From contig JAWHQI010000277.1 in the NCBI GenBank assembly GCA_033032865.1, forward strand, positions 3,132,501 through 3,196,500: a stretch of DNA of 64,000 nt, read 5' to 3'. Of the stretch, positions 35,950 to 47,933 are shown piece after piece (position 1 is the first letter of the stretch; each line of letters begins with the position of its first letter). The notes beneath the pieces are model-generated. The model ran no database searches. It was given only the letters and a program-made list of their open reading frames with translations, and was not told the DNA's origin. The translations under genes and the position numbers were made by a program. Source of the stretch: Dactylorhiza incarnata (Eukaryota > Streptophyta > Magnoliopsida > Asparagales > Orchidaceae).

Positions 35950-37374
35950 CTAGTGAATGAGAGACTTAGGTATCCAAAGGGGACCAAGTTTGATGGTTCC
36001 TTTGGGTACCCAAATACATCGTGTAGGCTTTTGGAGAGATAGTGATGAATGGGCCTTTACAAGTGGAGTTAGTGTTTCGTTTTTAATTTTGGGCCTCCAT
36101 TCATACTTTGGTTGTTTATCTTTTAAATTCATATTATGATTATTTGACATCTTTTTGGAATGATAGTTGTTTGAAAAATAATTCATTTGGGATTTATGTT
36201 TATTCAAATTATTTTTCAAAATACATTGATGTTGATAATCATAATGAATTTTATTATATTGATTCTTTGAGAGTTTATAAGAGTGATGGTCTTTATTAAG
36301 AATTGAATGTTGAAAAAGTGGGTTACAATATGTTTTAAATGATTGTTTCTTATTTTGATGATTTTCATTTTCACTATTTCTTATAGACGTACTCTTATTA
36401 TATGAAGTTAAACTTTTAGACTTTTGATAATTTGATAAACTAGAAATAATAGATGTTTTATTCTATGAAAAGTTTTGAATAAACATTTTTAATGATTCTA
36501 ATTTATCCTTTAAATTATCATTTTCTTTTAACAATTTTTCATTATGCTCTTTTGAAGTTAAAAGACCTTTTTCCAAAACCTTGAGTTCTTCTTTAAATGT
36601 ATTATAATCAAAACAAGGTTTAGCATTTTCAATTAAAGAGCATGAACAAGAATTTGAAACATCAATGTAAGATTCTACTTTAGCGTTTGCTTTTAAAGTT
36701 TTATTTTCTAAACGTAATTTGGAATTAGCATATTTCAACTTTGAAATTTTACGTTTAGCAAATTTAAGCACACGAAATGTAGAAATAGAATTAGTTACTA
36801 AAAGAGAAGATTTAGATTTTCTTACCTTGCTATAGTTTCCGTCTTCTCTTTTGCTTGATGTTTTGCCATCAACTGAGTCCAATATTGTGACGTTGTCTTC
36901 TTCATCTTCCTTTTCCAAACAAGAGTGTCCATCATCCTTTCCGCTTGATGAGCATTCTATGGACCCATCCTTTGTGTAGCTTTCTTGAATATTTACATAG
37001 GCTTGCATATTCTCCGGTTCTTGTGAATGTTTCGTACCTGTAGAAGGAGAATCATAAGTTCTTTCAAGAAAACTCCAAATTTCATATGCGGTAGGTAGAG
37101 TATAAATAAGTTTGAAAATATTTTGGTCTAACGCACAAAATATACTATTCATAGATTTTGCATTTAAAATAATTTCGTTTCTAGTTAGTACGCTAGATGG
37201 CTTTTTAATAGTAATATTCCAAACTTTTTCATCTAAGGTCTTAAGAAAAATTTTCATTAATATTTTCCACCCTTTAAAATTTTTGCCCATAAATAAAGGT
37301 GGTGATAATACTTTTTCATTTATATTAAAATTTTCCCCACTAGTAGAAGCGAGATCATGATCAAGAGACGCCAT
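35950..37374 (-). pseudogene. gag: Shortened Sirevirus-like Gag of C
   Basis: The ATG at 37374 is followed by KVLSPPLFMGKNFKGWK and AYEIWSFLERTYDSPS, the N-terminal Gag of Sirevirus-like copia. The central Gag core expected after that point is missing; the frame passes directly to an acidic Ser-rich region and a coiled coil (about 36480-36760). An in-frame TAG at 36463 interrupts it, after which the same frame stays open to 35950 and ends with CIWVPKGTIKLG, a motif usual near the Gag-protease border. No CCHC knuckle is seen. It is probably the vestige of a non-autonomous derivative. Confidence 0.7.
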
Positions 37375-37408
37375 TATTCCCGGTTGTTAAGCCGATTTGG
37401 AATAACCT

Positions 37409-37421
37409 CGCTTTGATACCA
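37409..37421 (-). other. tRNA-Met primer-binding site of C
   Basis: The minus strand reads TGGTATCAAAGCG two bases after the 5' LTR; the common site is TGGTATCAGAGC, so there is one mismatch. Confidence 0.8.
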
Positions 37422-37423
37422 AT

Positions 37424-38619
37424 TGTTGGATCTTGTGGCGCCCTTAGAAGGGGGTGAATAAGGGCAATTTAAAACTTTAATAATTTTTGTAACAAACGAA
37501 ACAATATATGAAAATAGAGACAAATAATTGAATTTAAAAACAAGATTTTATTTCATCAAAGATAATGAGTAGAAATAATTCCAATAAAGCTTGGAATCAA
37601 AGGCTTATAATTAATAAAATCTCTTGTCTCTTTTCACCGGTCCTTCTCCTAAGGACCGGTTGGCTATTGCCTATATCTCCCAGATATAGACACTAGCCTC
37701 CCCCTAAATCAAATGTTGATCTAGACGCAGCACACACGACGACGATTTTCTCCCAAGCCACACAAGGACTTGACATCGCACACAAGACAATGATTTACCC
37801 TAGACCACACAAGGATCTAACACCACACACAAGGTGATGATTTCCCCTAAGCCTCACACGGACTTAGACGCCGCACGCAAGACGACGATTTCTACAACGA
37901 TTACAAGATGAATGTAAAGATAAGATAAAATACAAAATAGAAATTCAGATATGAAACTCCCTAAATATGAAGCTCTGAAGACGACGCCGAATCCTTGCAA
38001 AGATTGCCTGAGATACTGCGCACGGACAGTCTCTTCTTCGCTCTTGAACGTTCTTGCCACAATGGGAGTTCTCGGAGTTCTGGAGCTCTCTGGATGGAAT
38101 GCACTCAGGAAAGGACTTGGAGATCTCAAGAACTGAATTCCACGAAGTTTTGAACTCTTTTTAAGAAAAAGAGCTGTCGCCATCCGATAGCTACTGTCGC
38201 CGGAATCCGATATCTCCAGAGGCTGCCACGTGTCCCACTAAAACGAAGTTTCTGCGTGGTGTTGAGTTCGTGGTTGAGACGTGGGTTGCCGGATATCCGA
38301 TAGCACTGTCGGATATCCGTTAGCTAAGGTAACTGCTGCATGTCCTGGCGTTATTGGAAGATCGTGGGCTGTCGGAAATCCGTTAGCTAGCTGTCGGAAA
38401 TCCGATAGCTAGCTATCGGAAATCCGGTACTGCTGTCGGAAATCCGATAGCTCCACTTCATTTTTGCCGTCCGAAACTTCTCCAGACTGTAGATGGAGTC
38501 GTTGTCATCTCCGAAATGGGGTGGCACGTTCCGTAACTCTTCCTGGATTGTAAGTTATTGCCGTTTGAAGTTTAACATACAAAACTCGTAATTTTGTCTT
38601 TTTGATCCATGAACGAGGA
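37424..38619 (-). repeat. 5' LTR of C, larger part
   Basis: Matches 30551-31740. Palindromic TCGGA/TCCGA repeats are at about 38286-38453. It ends in GAGGA (38615-38619), where D inserted; the remaining 123 bp is at 50207-50329. Confidence 0.9.
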
Positions 38620-39222
38620 TGTTGAAACCAGCAACTGGTCTCCTGAGTTCGGACCCACTGGGGGTGTAGCCGACGCTTACTTCTCCCTCACTAGACCCTC
38701 TGACCGGTGGATGAGAAACTTGGACCCAAGGCTGTAGCGAGGAGGTCCCGCCACACACCCGGAAGATCTTAGAGAGCTTCCCCTCCCAAAACAAAGCTCA
38801 GTCGGGCACCTTGGAGGACACAGACTGCCAACCAAAACTAGCCTGGAGGAGAAGACTCTCAAGGAATCGGATCTCCTCCAAGGTGCCCTTAAGGGTCTAT
38901 TTATAGATTTTTCTAGGCTGGTCTGCAAATAACACGAATCCGTCTTTTAGTTTTACTAACCGCACCCCAAATTGGTCTGCTAATAGCCTAACTCCGCTGT
39001 TCCGAAGGGCTATTTACAGCCCACAAGGGGTATTATGGTCATTTCCCCCTCAAAGCCTTTTGGGCGAGTCCGTGACGGTACCACCCGCTGGGCACCCGCT
39101 TAGCTGGGCGAATGCCCACGCTTCCGGGCGAGTGGTCCGTGAGGGCACCGGGCGAATGATCTGACTGGCCCAGGTCTCGCCAGTTGGCCTGTGGGTCCCA
39201 CTCGGCGAATACGGGTTGTACA
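38620..39222 (-). repeat. 3' LTR of D
   Basis: 603 bp; TATA on the minus strand at 38897-38907. Confidence 0.92.
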
Positions 39223-39425
39223 CAATCCCCGCTCTTTGCGAGCGGTTCCCGCGCTCGGAAAGAACAGTCCAACTCGGTATTCGATGAGTGCTGGCTGACT
39301 GGTCCTATAAGATTCTGTGGGTCCCACCGTTGCTCTATATATATCTCTTCATGTCAGATTTTCCTGGAACGCTTTCATTCCTCTATTCGGAGCTTCTTCT
39401 CTCTCTTGGCCTTTCGTCGATATCA
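39223..39425 (+). promoter_or_regulatory. Polypurine tract of D and promoter of aORF1
   Basis: The minus strand beside the LTR reads AAAGAGCGGGGATTG, the likely polypurine tract. On the plus strand CTATATATATCT at 39333-39344 lies about 85 bp before the aORF1 ATG at 39426. Confidence 0.55.
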
Positions 39426-40767
39426 ATGTCTTCCCACAAACCTTCCGCGAGACCCCTCTCGCAGGAGATGATCGAGCGCCTGGCTGCGACCCAAAGTGTA
39501 ACCGCCCCCAAGGCTGCCAAATTTGCTCCCTGGCTTATGTCTAAACGGGATCCGAGTGCCCCCTACGTCTCGCGTTAGGCCAAGGCGATTCGGCTGAATC
39601 GTCAAAGAGGCGAGACCGCCTCAGAGTCTCCGGCGAATACTCCTCCGGCGAATACCCCTCTGGTGAAAACTCCTCCGGCGAAAACTCCTCCGTCGAGGAA
39701 TCCTCCGGACCCCAGGATGCAGGTATGAGGATTCCTCCCGTCTTTCTGTTTGGTTCCTGTCCCTTATCCTGCATTCGCTCTGGCCGCTCGCAGGGGATTT
39801 CGGTGCCTGAGGCCGGCCACGGGGCAGTCTCGAGCAGTGCCGCCGTACCACCTCTCGCGAACGAGAGGCCTCCTCCAGACCTGGACCTTGCTCCTCCGCC
39901 CCCTCCGGGCGAGACCACATTGCAGTCCGGTAAGTTGTGAACCCTCTTGATTCGTCCTTCATACTGCTCGCCACTGACCATTGTTTTTCGTAGCTCTCGT
40001 CCCCGTCCTTTCGCCGCGGGACTTCATTCCTCCGAGCTCCCCTGCTCGACTGAATCCTTCTGTGCTCGCGGATGAGCCGAGGGTGTCTCCCGAGAAGGGA
40101 CCCGGTCAACAGGACCGAGCGGATGATCCTGCGGATGCTCCAGCTCCTTCTTCACAGCCCTACCGTCCTGGAAAGGGAAAGGTCCTGCCTCCCGCCGGTT
40201 CGCTTAAAACGCACCCCCATTCGTCTCGTCCCTCCGGTCATGGGGACCCCTCACTAGGTTAGCAACCTCTGCTGCATTTAGCGCATCCGCTTTGTTTAAC
40301 GTGACTGATCAGTCTATGATCTCGCAGGCTATCGGGAAGCCTCTCCCTTTGGATCCTACCACGAGGGGGAAGACGGAATGCTCTCGCCCCTCCCCTCTCC
40401 CGGGGATCTCTCTGACTTCCTCGGCGACTCCTCAGATCATGCGACCCTAAAGGAGCGAGTCACGGAGGTCTTGGGGAAGCTCATCCATATCTAACGGAAC
40501 ATCGCCGGCCAGGTGGATGATGTGCGGATGGAGGTCACGCGCGAGCTGAAGGACCTTCGGAAGGACTATTCGCGCCTTCTCGCGGTGGTGGAGCGACTGA
40601 GAGGTGAAGGGGGGGAGCTTTCTCCCGGGAGGCACGCTGCGCGAGCCCGGGATCAGCTTCAGCTGGCGTCTCATGAGATCACCTCCATGCTCGCGTACTA
40701 TCGCCCGCGAATGCCTCCGGAGGTTGGGCCGCGAGGGCATGGTCGGTGGTACTGGGAGGAGCGCTAG
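39426..40767 (+). pseudogene. Antisense gene aORF1 of D, four exons, two stops
   Basis: Exons 39426-39722, 39794-39929, 39994-40257 and 40328-40767, with introns of 71, 64 and 70 bp. All begin GT and end AG (for example donors GTATGA and GTAAGT; acceptors GCTCGCAG, TTTTTCGTAG and ATCTCGCAG), and the reading frame carries through all junctions. The protein would be Ser/Pro-rich at first (PANTPPANTP repeats) and end in a coiled coil (LKERVTEVLGKLI, RELKDLRKDYSRLLAVVERL). Stops: TAG 39576 (former CAG likely) and TAA 40492. Function unknown. Confidence 0.7.
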
Positions 40768-41231
40768 TCTGGTCCTCATTCGCCTCCTTTGCATTTTTCC
40801 TTTTCTTTCTATTTATGGTGCTGAGGATACTGGACTTTATTTACGCTTGTAATAATTTCATATTTTGTGCTTTACGAATGTTTTCTTTCTATTTTGTTTA
40901 TGTTTCTCGCAACTTGCCTGAGTATGCCGAATGATATCTTACAGCCGAATGCCCTTCAAACCTTGTCGTGTAACCGTTGAATGAATAGTCATAGGGCGCT
41001 CGCCATAAATGGTCGAGAGGGGGTCGGCCCGGGTTTCGAGGCGCCGGGAAGGCGCGATGGCTATCCGCACACCCGTTGCCTCGAAAGCCCAAGCGTTTCA
41101 TATTCCCTCTATAAATAGGTCGGTCCAGCTACCATATTAATTACCTTGCCATCCGCTTCCCTTCTCTCCCTGCGCTAGCACTCGCGCTTCTTTCTTCTCT
41201 GCAATTCCCGTCTTCTCCCGCATTCGTAAAA
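40768..41231 (+). promoter_or_regulatory. Spacer and promoter of aORF2 (D)
   Basis: CTATAAATAG at 41109-41118, a strong TATA box, precedes the aORF2 ATG by about 114 bp. No gene is seen in the spacer. Confidence 0.6.
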
Positions 41232-43149
41232 ATGGGTGGCGAGACCGAAGGAAGGGCCAAGTGCGCTAGCGCATTCGTCGACCACGTCTTCGATTCCTGC
41301 GACCTCTCCGACGAGGCTTACTTAAACGCGGTTGCGGACTACATCCCGTCGGGGTTCGAAGCGCGAAAGCCTGGGCCGGATGATCGCCTAAATTCCATCT
41401 CGCTGTGTGCTCTCGCGATCCCGTTGGAGCACTTCGAGGTGGGATTTCGCCTCCCTATATGGCCGGAACTCCGCCAGACCTTCCGGTACTACGGGGTCGT
41501 GCCCGGCCAGCTTAACCCCAACTCCATCGCCATGCTGGTCGGGTGCGTGTGCTATCTGCGGGAAGAAGGGATAGAGTTCTCGCTACCCGTCTTCCGCAAG
41601 CTCTACACTTTCCGCTGTTCACACGGCGTCTCCTTCTTCTCGGGCCAAAGCCCTCTCAAGCACCAGGGTATCCCGAACAAGAACCACAACTGGGTTCGCC
41701 GCTTTATCTTTGTCAGCGGGAGACTTGGGAACACCCTTCTCGCCCCGGTGCAGGAGGAGGAGTCAACCTTCCGGCCCCCGACTCTAGGGGGGCACGAGGC
41801 CAAACTGCACCAGTACATCCTGAAGCATGGGATGGACCTCATCTACCTCCGGGGAAACGTCAATACGCTCCCGCCCATCCCGCAGGGTGAGGGTAAGTTT
41901 TCTAGATGTTCTTCATTCGCTTAGCTTTTTCCGATTTGCTATCATTCGTTGATTCTTTCGTATTCTTACATAGGCGTGCGTGATTTCCCTCTTCACCCAC
42001 CGCGTCCTTCCGGGGTCTCTGTGTCTCTTGCACAGGCCGCCGCGGATGCCTGTCGGGAGGAACCTTCTACCTCCAAGCCTAGCGGCCGAAAGCGAAAACC
42101 CGGGGCGCTTACTTCCTCTGCTTCAAAGAAGTCGAAAAGTCCTTCTGTCAAGGGGAAGGGGGCCTTGGTCGAGACCCCAGGGGCGAGTGCTCTGACCCAA
42201 ACCCTGGGGACGGGTGTGCCAGGCGAGACCACACTCCGTGTGGGATCGTCGTTGCCGCCGCCTCCATTGCCCAGGGACCACCAGAACTTCCCCAGCGGCG
42301 AGAAGTACGTGGACCCCTCAGGGGCTCCCCTGGTAAAGTGGGACAGGAATGCCAACAGGGTCTCGCTCTCCACCCTCCATCCGTCGTGGATAGAGAGCGA
42401 CCTCGCCAGTGGTGAGGCTTACGCCATTGCGTATGCCCTCTATGGCCGGGAAGATGCCGAAGTCTTCGATGCCGAGAAGACTCAGGTTCTCGCCCATGAG
42501 ACTGCCAGGGCCATGCTGCGGGCGCTTGAACTCGCGCATATGTCTTCGCGCCGAAGCATCAAACTGGCGCGGAGCTTGGCGGAGGTTGAGGAGTCCAGGG
42601 CTATTGTTTCCGCCGAGGTGCGTGAACTCAAGGCAAAACTGGAAGCTGCGGAGGCCCTTCTCGCCGATCGCCCCGTCAGAGAGGTATACTCTTTCCCTCC
42701 CCGCGAGTGACCTGTTGCCGATTGACGCACTTTCTTCTTACCACCTTTATTTTTTTCAGGATACCACAGTCGCCGAGATGCTTCGTGCGCGGGTGGCCGG
42801 CCTTGAGGAGGAAGTCCGGCTGGTTAAGGCCGAGGCCCAGCGGTCGCGAGAAGCCGAAGCCTTAGCACTCGCCTCAAGGAACATGGGACACTTTTACCCC
42901 TACCATGAGCTCGAGCAGCTGATGCAGGAGAATGCTCAAGGCGCCGTTAAACACGCGCTGCAGGTGCTGCGGCAGGCCGGGAACCTGAAAGAGGAGGCCG
43001 AATGCCTCTCTGCTCGGCAAGTCGTCCCCGAGCTTTACATTCCGATCCCCTTCCCAGAGAGTGAGGACGGCGAGCCGCGAGATGACGCCCTCCTCCTGGA
43101 TTCGGGCGAGAGCGACGGATCTTCTAGCGAGAAACCCGCTGACCCATGA
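41232..43149 (+). CDS. Antisense gene aORF2 of D, three exons, intact
   Basis: Exons 41232-41892, 41974-42683 and 42760-43149 give 586 codons with no stop; introns of 81 bp (GTAAGT...ACATAG) and 76 bp (GTATAC...TTTCAG) are in phases 1 and 0, as in G. Exon 1 holds FEVGFRLPIWPELRQTFRYY and YGVVPGQLNPNSIA, the conserved core shared with G aORF2 and with the 'putative gypsy type transposon' family. Exon 2 has a basic stretch (SGRKRKPG, KKSKSPSVKGKG) that could be a nuclear signal, and a helical end. Exon 3 is a coiled coil followed by an acidic tail. It is transcribed, if at all, from the strand opposite to pol. The role is unknown; no enzyme motif is visible. Confidence 0.82.
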
Positions 43150-44136
43150 GATGGGCCCTTTGTATTTTTTGCTTTATTTTTACTCTTCTTTTTGGATGTA
43201 ATCATGAACAGTGGCGAGTCCCCTTGTCATATATATATATTGGTTACAATTTTTGTGCTCTCAATTTTTTCTCATTCGCTATTATATCTCGCTAGGCTCA
43301 TTAGGATGCTAGGTCGTAGTGTAACTGTCTTGACCACTCACCGCTGCTCGTTGACGACCTAGGATGCATCACTCTTTTCGACTTTCCGCTACCGAGTGAG
43401 CCTCTGAACCATTCGCGCATCACGGGGCTGCGTTTAGGTAGTTATGAAAGGGAGGTGAGACCACCGTTCCGGCGCGTGGTCTATGCGAGTGCTCTTGAGG
43501 TCACTCCTTGGGAATTTAGAACCTGCCACCGAGTGAGCCTTCGGACCTGTCAGCTAGATGAGAGCCTAGACAGCGGGTCTGCTCGGGGCCATTTTTCCTT
43601 CAACATAGAACCTGCCACCGAGTGAGCCTTCGGACCTGCCAGCTAGATGAGAGCCTGGACAGCGGGTCTGCTCGGGGCCATTTTTCCTTCAACATAGAAC
43701 CTGCCACCGAGTGAGCCTTCAGACCTGCCAGCTAGATGAGAGCCTGGACAGCGGGTCTACTCGGGGCCATTTTTCCTTCAACATAGAACCTGCCACCGAG
43801 TGAGCCTTCGGACCTGCCAGCTAGATGAGAGCATGGACAGCGGGTCTGCTCGGGGCCATTTTTTCTTCAACATAGAACCTGCCACCGAGTGAGCCTTCGG
43901 ACCTGCCAGCTAGATGAGAGCCTGGACAGCGGGTCTGCTCGGGGCCATTTTTCCTTCAACATAGAACCTGCCACCGAGTGAGCCTTCGGACCTGCCAGCT
44001 AGATGAGAGCCTGGACAGCGGGTCTGCTCGGGGCCATCTTTGGAGCTTTCGGAGTTTTTCCCACAAGCTGCAGTATCGATCTCAAACACATGTTAAACAA
44101 AGTATTCTTATTTCAAAACATTCTTATTACATAGTT
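43150..44136. repeat. Noncoding region of D with a 90-bp tandem array
   Basis: From about 43510 to 44040 about six copies of a unit of 89-90 bp occur, marked by CCTGCCACCGAGTGAGCC and CAGCGGGTCTGCTCGG; a degenerate copy is near 43390. It is the reverse complement of the array of A (54500-55690), so the array belongs to the family and always lies after integrase. 43150-43500 shows nothing else. Confidence 0.88.
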
Positions 44137-45914
44137 TCAGGGATTGAAACGTTTAAGATCGTCACCGCTCCAGGTGTGGCTGAGGGGTTGGCCCTCCACA
44201 TTCTGAAGGCGATACCCCCCGGACTTTAGCGCTTCCTCCACGACATAGGGGCCTTCCCAGTTGGGATTAAGCTTTCCCACTGCGGCAGACCTCCCGGCCG
44301 CGTCAACCTTCTTGAGTACTAGGTCCCCTTTTTCGAACTGCCTGATCCTGATGTGCTTGTCGAAGTACTTGGCCATCCGCCGCGTGACCTCTTCTTGGCG
44401 AATGGCTGCTAGATCCCGGGCTTCTTCGATGAGGTCGAGGGAGAGCCGCAACTCCTCTTCGTTCCCAGCTCTCCAATCTTCCTCTCCATTCGTGGCGGCC
44501 TTTACCCGTGGCGTCATGACTTCGAACTCTATGGGAATGACGGCCTCGCAGCCGTGAGAGAGCTTGAAAGGGGTCTCTCCAGTGGCGGTGTTGGGGGTGG
44601 TTCTTAAAGCCCACAGGACCGAGGGGAGCTGCTCCACCCAATTGCCCTTAAGATTTTCCACCTTCTTCTTGAGCAAGTTCACGATAATCTTGTTTGCCGC
44701 CTCCACCTGCCCGTTGCTCCTGGGATGGTGGACGGATGCAAACCTGAGGTCTATCCCCAACTGGCCGCAGAAACTGATGAACTCCTCGCTTGCGAACTGC
44801 GAACCGTTGTCCGTGACTATGGCCTGCGGAAGACCATGCCGACAGATGATCTCCCCCCATATGAAGTTGCGGACCACCTGGGAGGTGACCTTAGCCAGCG
44901 CCTTGACCTCCAACCACTTTGAGAAGTAGTCGATCATGACTAAGAGAAACCTCCTCTGCACACTAGCCTGGGGGAAGGGTCCTACCAGATCCATCCCCCA
45001 TATGGCAAATGGCCAGGGTGCCGTGATACTCCTTAGTCTCTGAGCTGGCATGAGCTGAAGCGGGGCGAACATCTGGCACTTATGGCATTTCTTGGCGAAG
45101 GTGGCCACGTCTTTGCTTAGGGTTGGCCAAAAGTATCCCTGCCTCATTATTCTTGCCTCCAACATCCTGCTCCCCGAGTGGCTGCCGCACTCGCCGGAGT
45201 GAACTTCTTCCAAGATCCTCGGGACTTCATCTTCCGAGATGCACCGGGCCAAGAGGCCTGAGAGGGTCTTCCGATACAGATCCCCCTCATGGAGCACGTA
45301 GTAGGCGGACTTGTACCGGAAGCGCCTTTGGTCCGGAACGTCCTCCAGGAATTTCCCTGTTGCAAGGAAGGTAACAAAAGGATCCTTCCAAGAGGGCTGC
45401 TGCTCTACTTCCATGAGTTCCCCTTCCTCGATCGAAGTACGGAACAGATCTATTAGGGTTCCTCCGGTTCGGGGACCGGTCTTGGCCAAGCGATCCGCCT
45501 GGGCGCTCTCCTCCCGAGGGATGTGTCTGATGGAGAAAGTCTTGAACGCTCCAATGAGGCTTCTCGCTTTGGCTAAGTATCTTATGAGTGTAGGTTCCCT
45601 CATCTCGAACTCCCCCTTAATCTGAGAGGCTATTATCATTGAGTCGGTGAGAACCTCCACATCATGGACTCCCAGTTCCCGAGCCAGACGCAAACCGGCG
45701 ATCACTGCCTCATACTCCGCCTGGTTGTTAGTGATTGGGAAATGTATAACGAGTGTCTGCTCGATCTTCACCCCGTGAGGGCTCTCCAGCACTACCCTCC
45801 TCCGAGAGAATTCTTACCTGAGGCCCCGTCAACCAGCAGCTTCTATGGAACATGACGAGGGGCCTGACCCTCCTCCATCTTGGCCACAAAATCTGCCAGG
45901 AAATCCGCCACCAC
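44137..45914 (-). pseudogene. pol: RNase H and integrase of D
   Basis: A 551-codon open stretch (45792-44137) covers most of RNase H (NNQAEYEAVIAGLRLA), the integrase zinc motif (HSGECGSHSG...CHKCQ), the DDE core (GMDLVGPFP, IVTDNGSQF, NGQVEAANK) and the SGDDLKRF end. Upstream, TAG 45843 replaces the Trp of VPWKLLVDG and a frameshift near 45793 separates it from the RT. The integrase itself appears complete. Confidence 0.9.
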
Positions 45915-47933
45915 CTATGCCTTCATGGATAGCCGAGGGACGAAGGTGATATTGAACTCGCTGAGTTCTATCGACCACTTCGCTAGCCTTCCCGAATGCT
46001 CTACTCCTTCGAAGATTTGGCGAAGAGGGTGGTCCGTCACTACTTGAATTGAATGGGCCTGGAAGTATGGCCTGAGTTTCCTTGCTGCGATGACCAGAGT
46101 AAAGGCCAACTTCTCCAAGATCGGGTATCTGAGCTCCGCCTCCCTTAGGACCCTACTCACGTAATAGATAGGCAGCTGCTTCTTGCCTTCTTCCCGGACC
46201 AGGACGGAGCTTACAGCCTCAGTCCCGACTCCGAGATATAGGGATAGATCCTCCCCCTCCTTGGGACCTTGGAGTAGCGGAGCTTTGGTGAGCTGACCCT
46301 TCAAGGCCTGGAAGCCCTCCTCGCATTCCTTTGTCCACTCAAATTTCTGGTTGCCTCGTAACGTTTTGAAGAAGGGGGAGCATTTCTCTCCGGCCCGGGA
46401 GAGAAACATGCTCAACCCCGCGAGTTTTCCCGTCAAGCGCTGGACCTCCTTGGCATTCTGAGGCGATCCCAACTCCATGATGGCTTTGACCTTGTCCGGG
46501 TTAGGTTCTACCACCGAAGGGGTGAGAAGGTGTCCCAGGAATTTCCCCCTGCTGGCCCCGAACACACACTTTAGGGGATTCAGGCGCATCTTGTACTTGC
46601 GTAGGGTGGCGAAGGTTTCCTCGAGGTCTCGGAGATGAATGCCCGCGCTCTTGCTCTTCACCATGAGGTCATCTACGTAAACCTCCATGTTTCTTCCTCT
46701 TTGTTCCTTAAAAACCCGGTCCATCATCTTCTGGTAGGTTGCTCCTGCATTTTTCAGCCCAAAGGGCATCATCTTATAGCAGTAGCACCCCTCCCGGGTG
46801 ATGAAAGAGACATCTTTGATATCCGGGGGGTGCATCCTGATCTGGTGATAACCTGAAAAAGCATCCAAAAAACTCATCACAGAAAAACCGACGGCTGAGT
46901 CAACCAGCGCGTCGATCCGAGGCAGGAGATAACAATCCTTAGGGCAGGCTTTGTTTAATAAATAAAAGTCAATACACATATGCCAGCGACCATCGCCCTT
47001 TTTTACCATGACTACATTGGAGACCCAGCCTGGATACTGGATCTCCGATACAAAACCTGCTTCAAGGAGCTTGGCCACCTCCTCGCGGATTGGTTCTTCG
47101 AGTTTGTCGGCGAAGGCCCTCCTTTTCTGTCGGATGGGGCGGGCTCCTAGCTCAAGGTTGAGGCGATGGCAAGCCATGTCCTCTTCGATGCCGGGCATGT
47201 CTGTCGCGCTCCATGCGAAGATGTCCACGTTCTTCTGAATGCACTCCAGCATCCTCACCCTGTCTTCCGGGCTGAGGCCCCCGCTGACACGCACCTTCTC
47301 CACCCTTCCTCCCTGGGTGATAACCTCCATCTCCACTACTTCCTCTGCCGCTTCAAGCTGGGCCGGATCTTCCCATCTTCCCCTCGCTTCTCGCCCCTCT
47401 ACCCTGGCCTTCTCCTCTGCCGCACCTTCCTCCTCCATCGGTTCGACCTGCTCCTCCAGAGCTACCTCCCTCTCCTTTCTTCGGGCACTACCCTCTTCCT
47501 CTTCTCCCCTCTTCTCCACTACTTCTTCTGGCCCCTCCGGCCTCCTCATCTCTTCATCCATCTTCTCAGCCTCCGCCATCCAAGAGATGGTATTGACAGC
47601 AGTCACATAGCACTGCCTGGCCACCTTTGCATCTCCCCGGATTCGGATCTGGACTCCTCCACTATGGAACTTCAAGCACTGGTGGTATGATGAGGGCACA
47701 CATCGGAAGGCACTGATGAGAGGGCGCCCAAATATGGCATTGTAGCTGCTCGGAGCGTCAACGATGACGAACCGGCAGTTCCTCGGGACCCCTCCTAATG
47801 TCACCTGGAGGCCGACACCTCCCTCAACCTCCTTCCTTTCTCCTGAGAAACCAAACAGCGGCCCATCAGAGGCCTGCACCCTCTTCTTCTCCACCTCCAT
47901 CGCATCGAAAGCCTTCTTGAAGATAACATTCAC
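45915..47933 (-). pseudogene. pol: Protease tail and RT of D
   Basis: A 672-codon open stretch: protease tail (DAPSSYNAIFGRPLISAF), an acidic linker, RT with MCIDFYLLNKACPKDC, GLKNAGATYQKMMDRVF and VYVDDLMVKSKS, the connection domain and the path to RNase H. It ends at TAG 45915, a Gln codon in A (CAG). The start is a result of a small deletion in the protease motif rather than a true start. Confidence 0.9.

Noticed and set aside
39039..40109. Minus-strand ORFs at 39039-39327 and 39541-40109
   Set aside because: Shadows of GC-rich D LTR and aORF1 exons; no family features.
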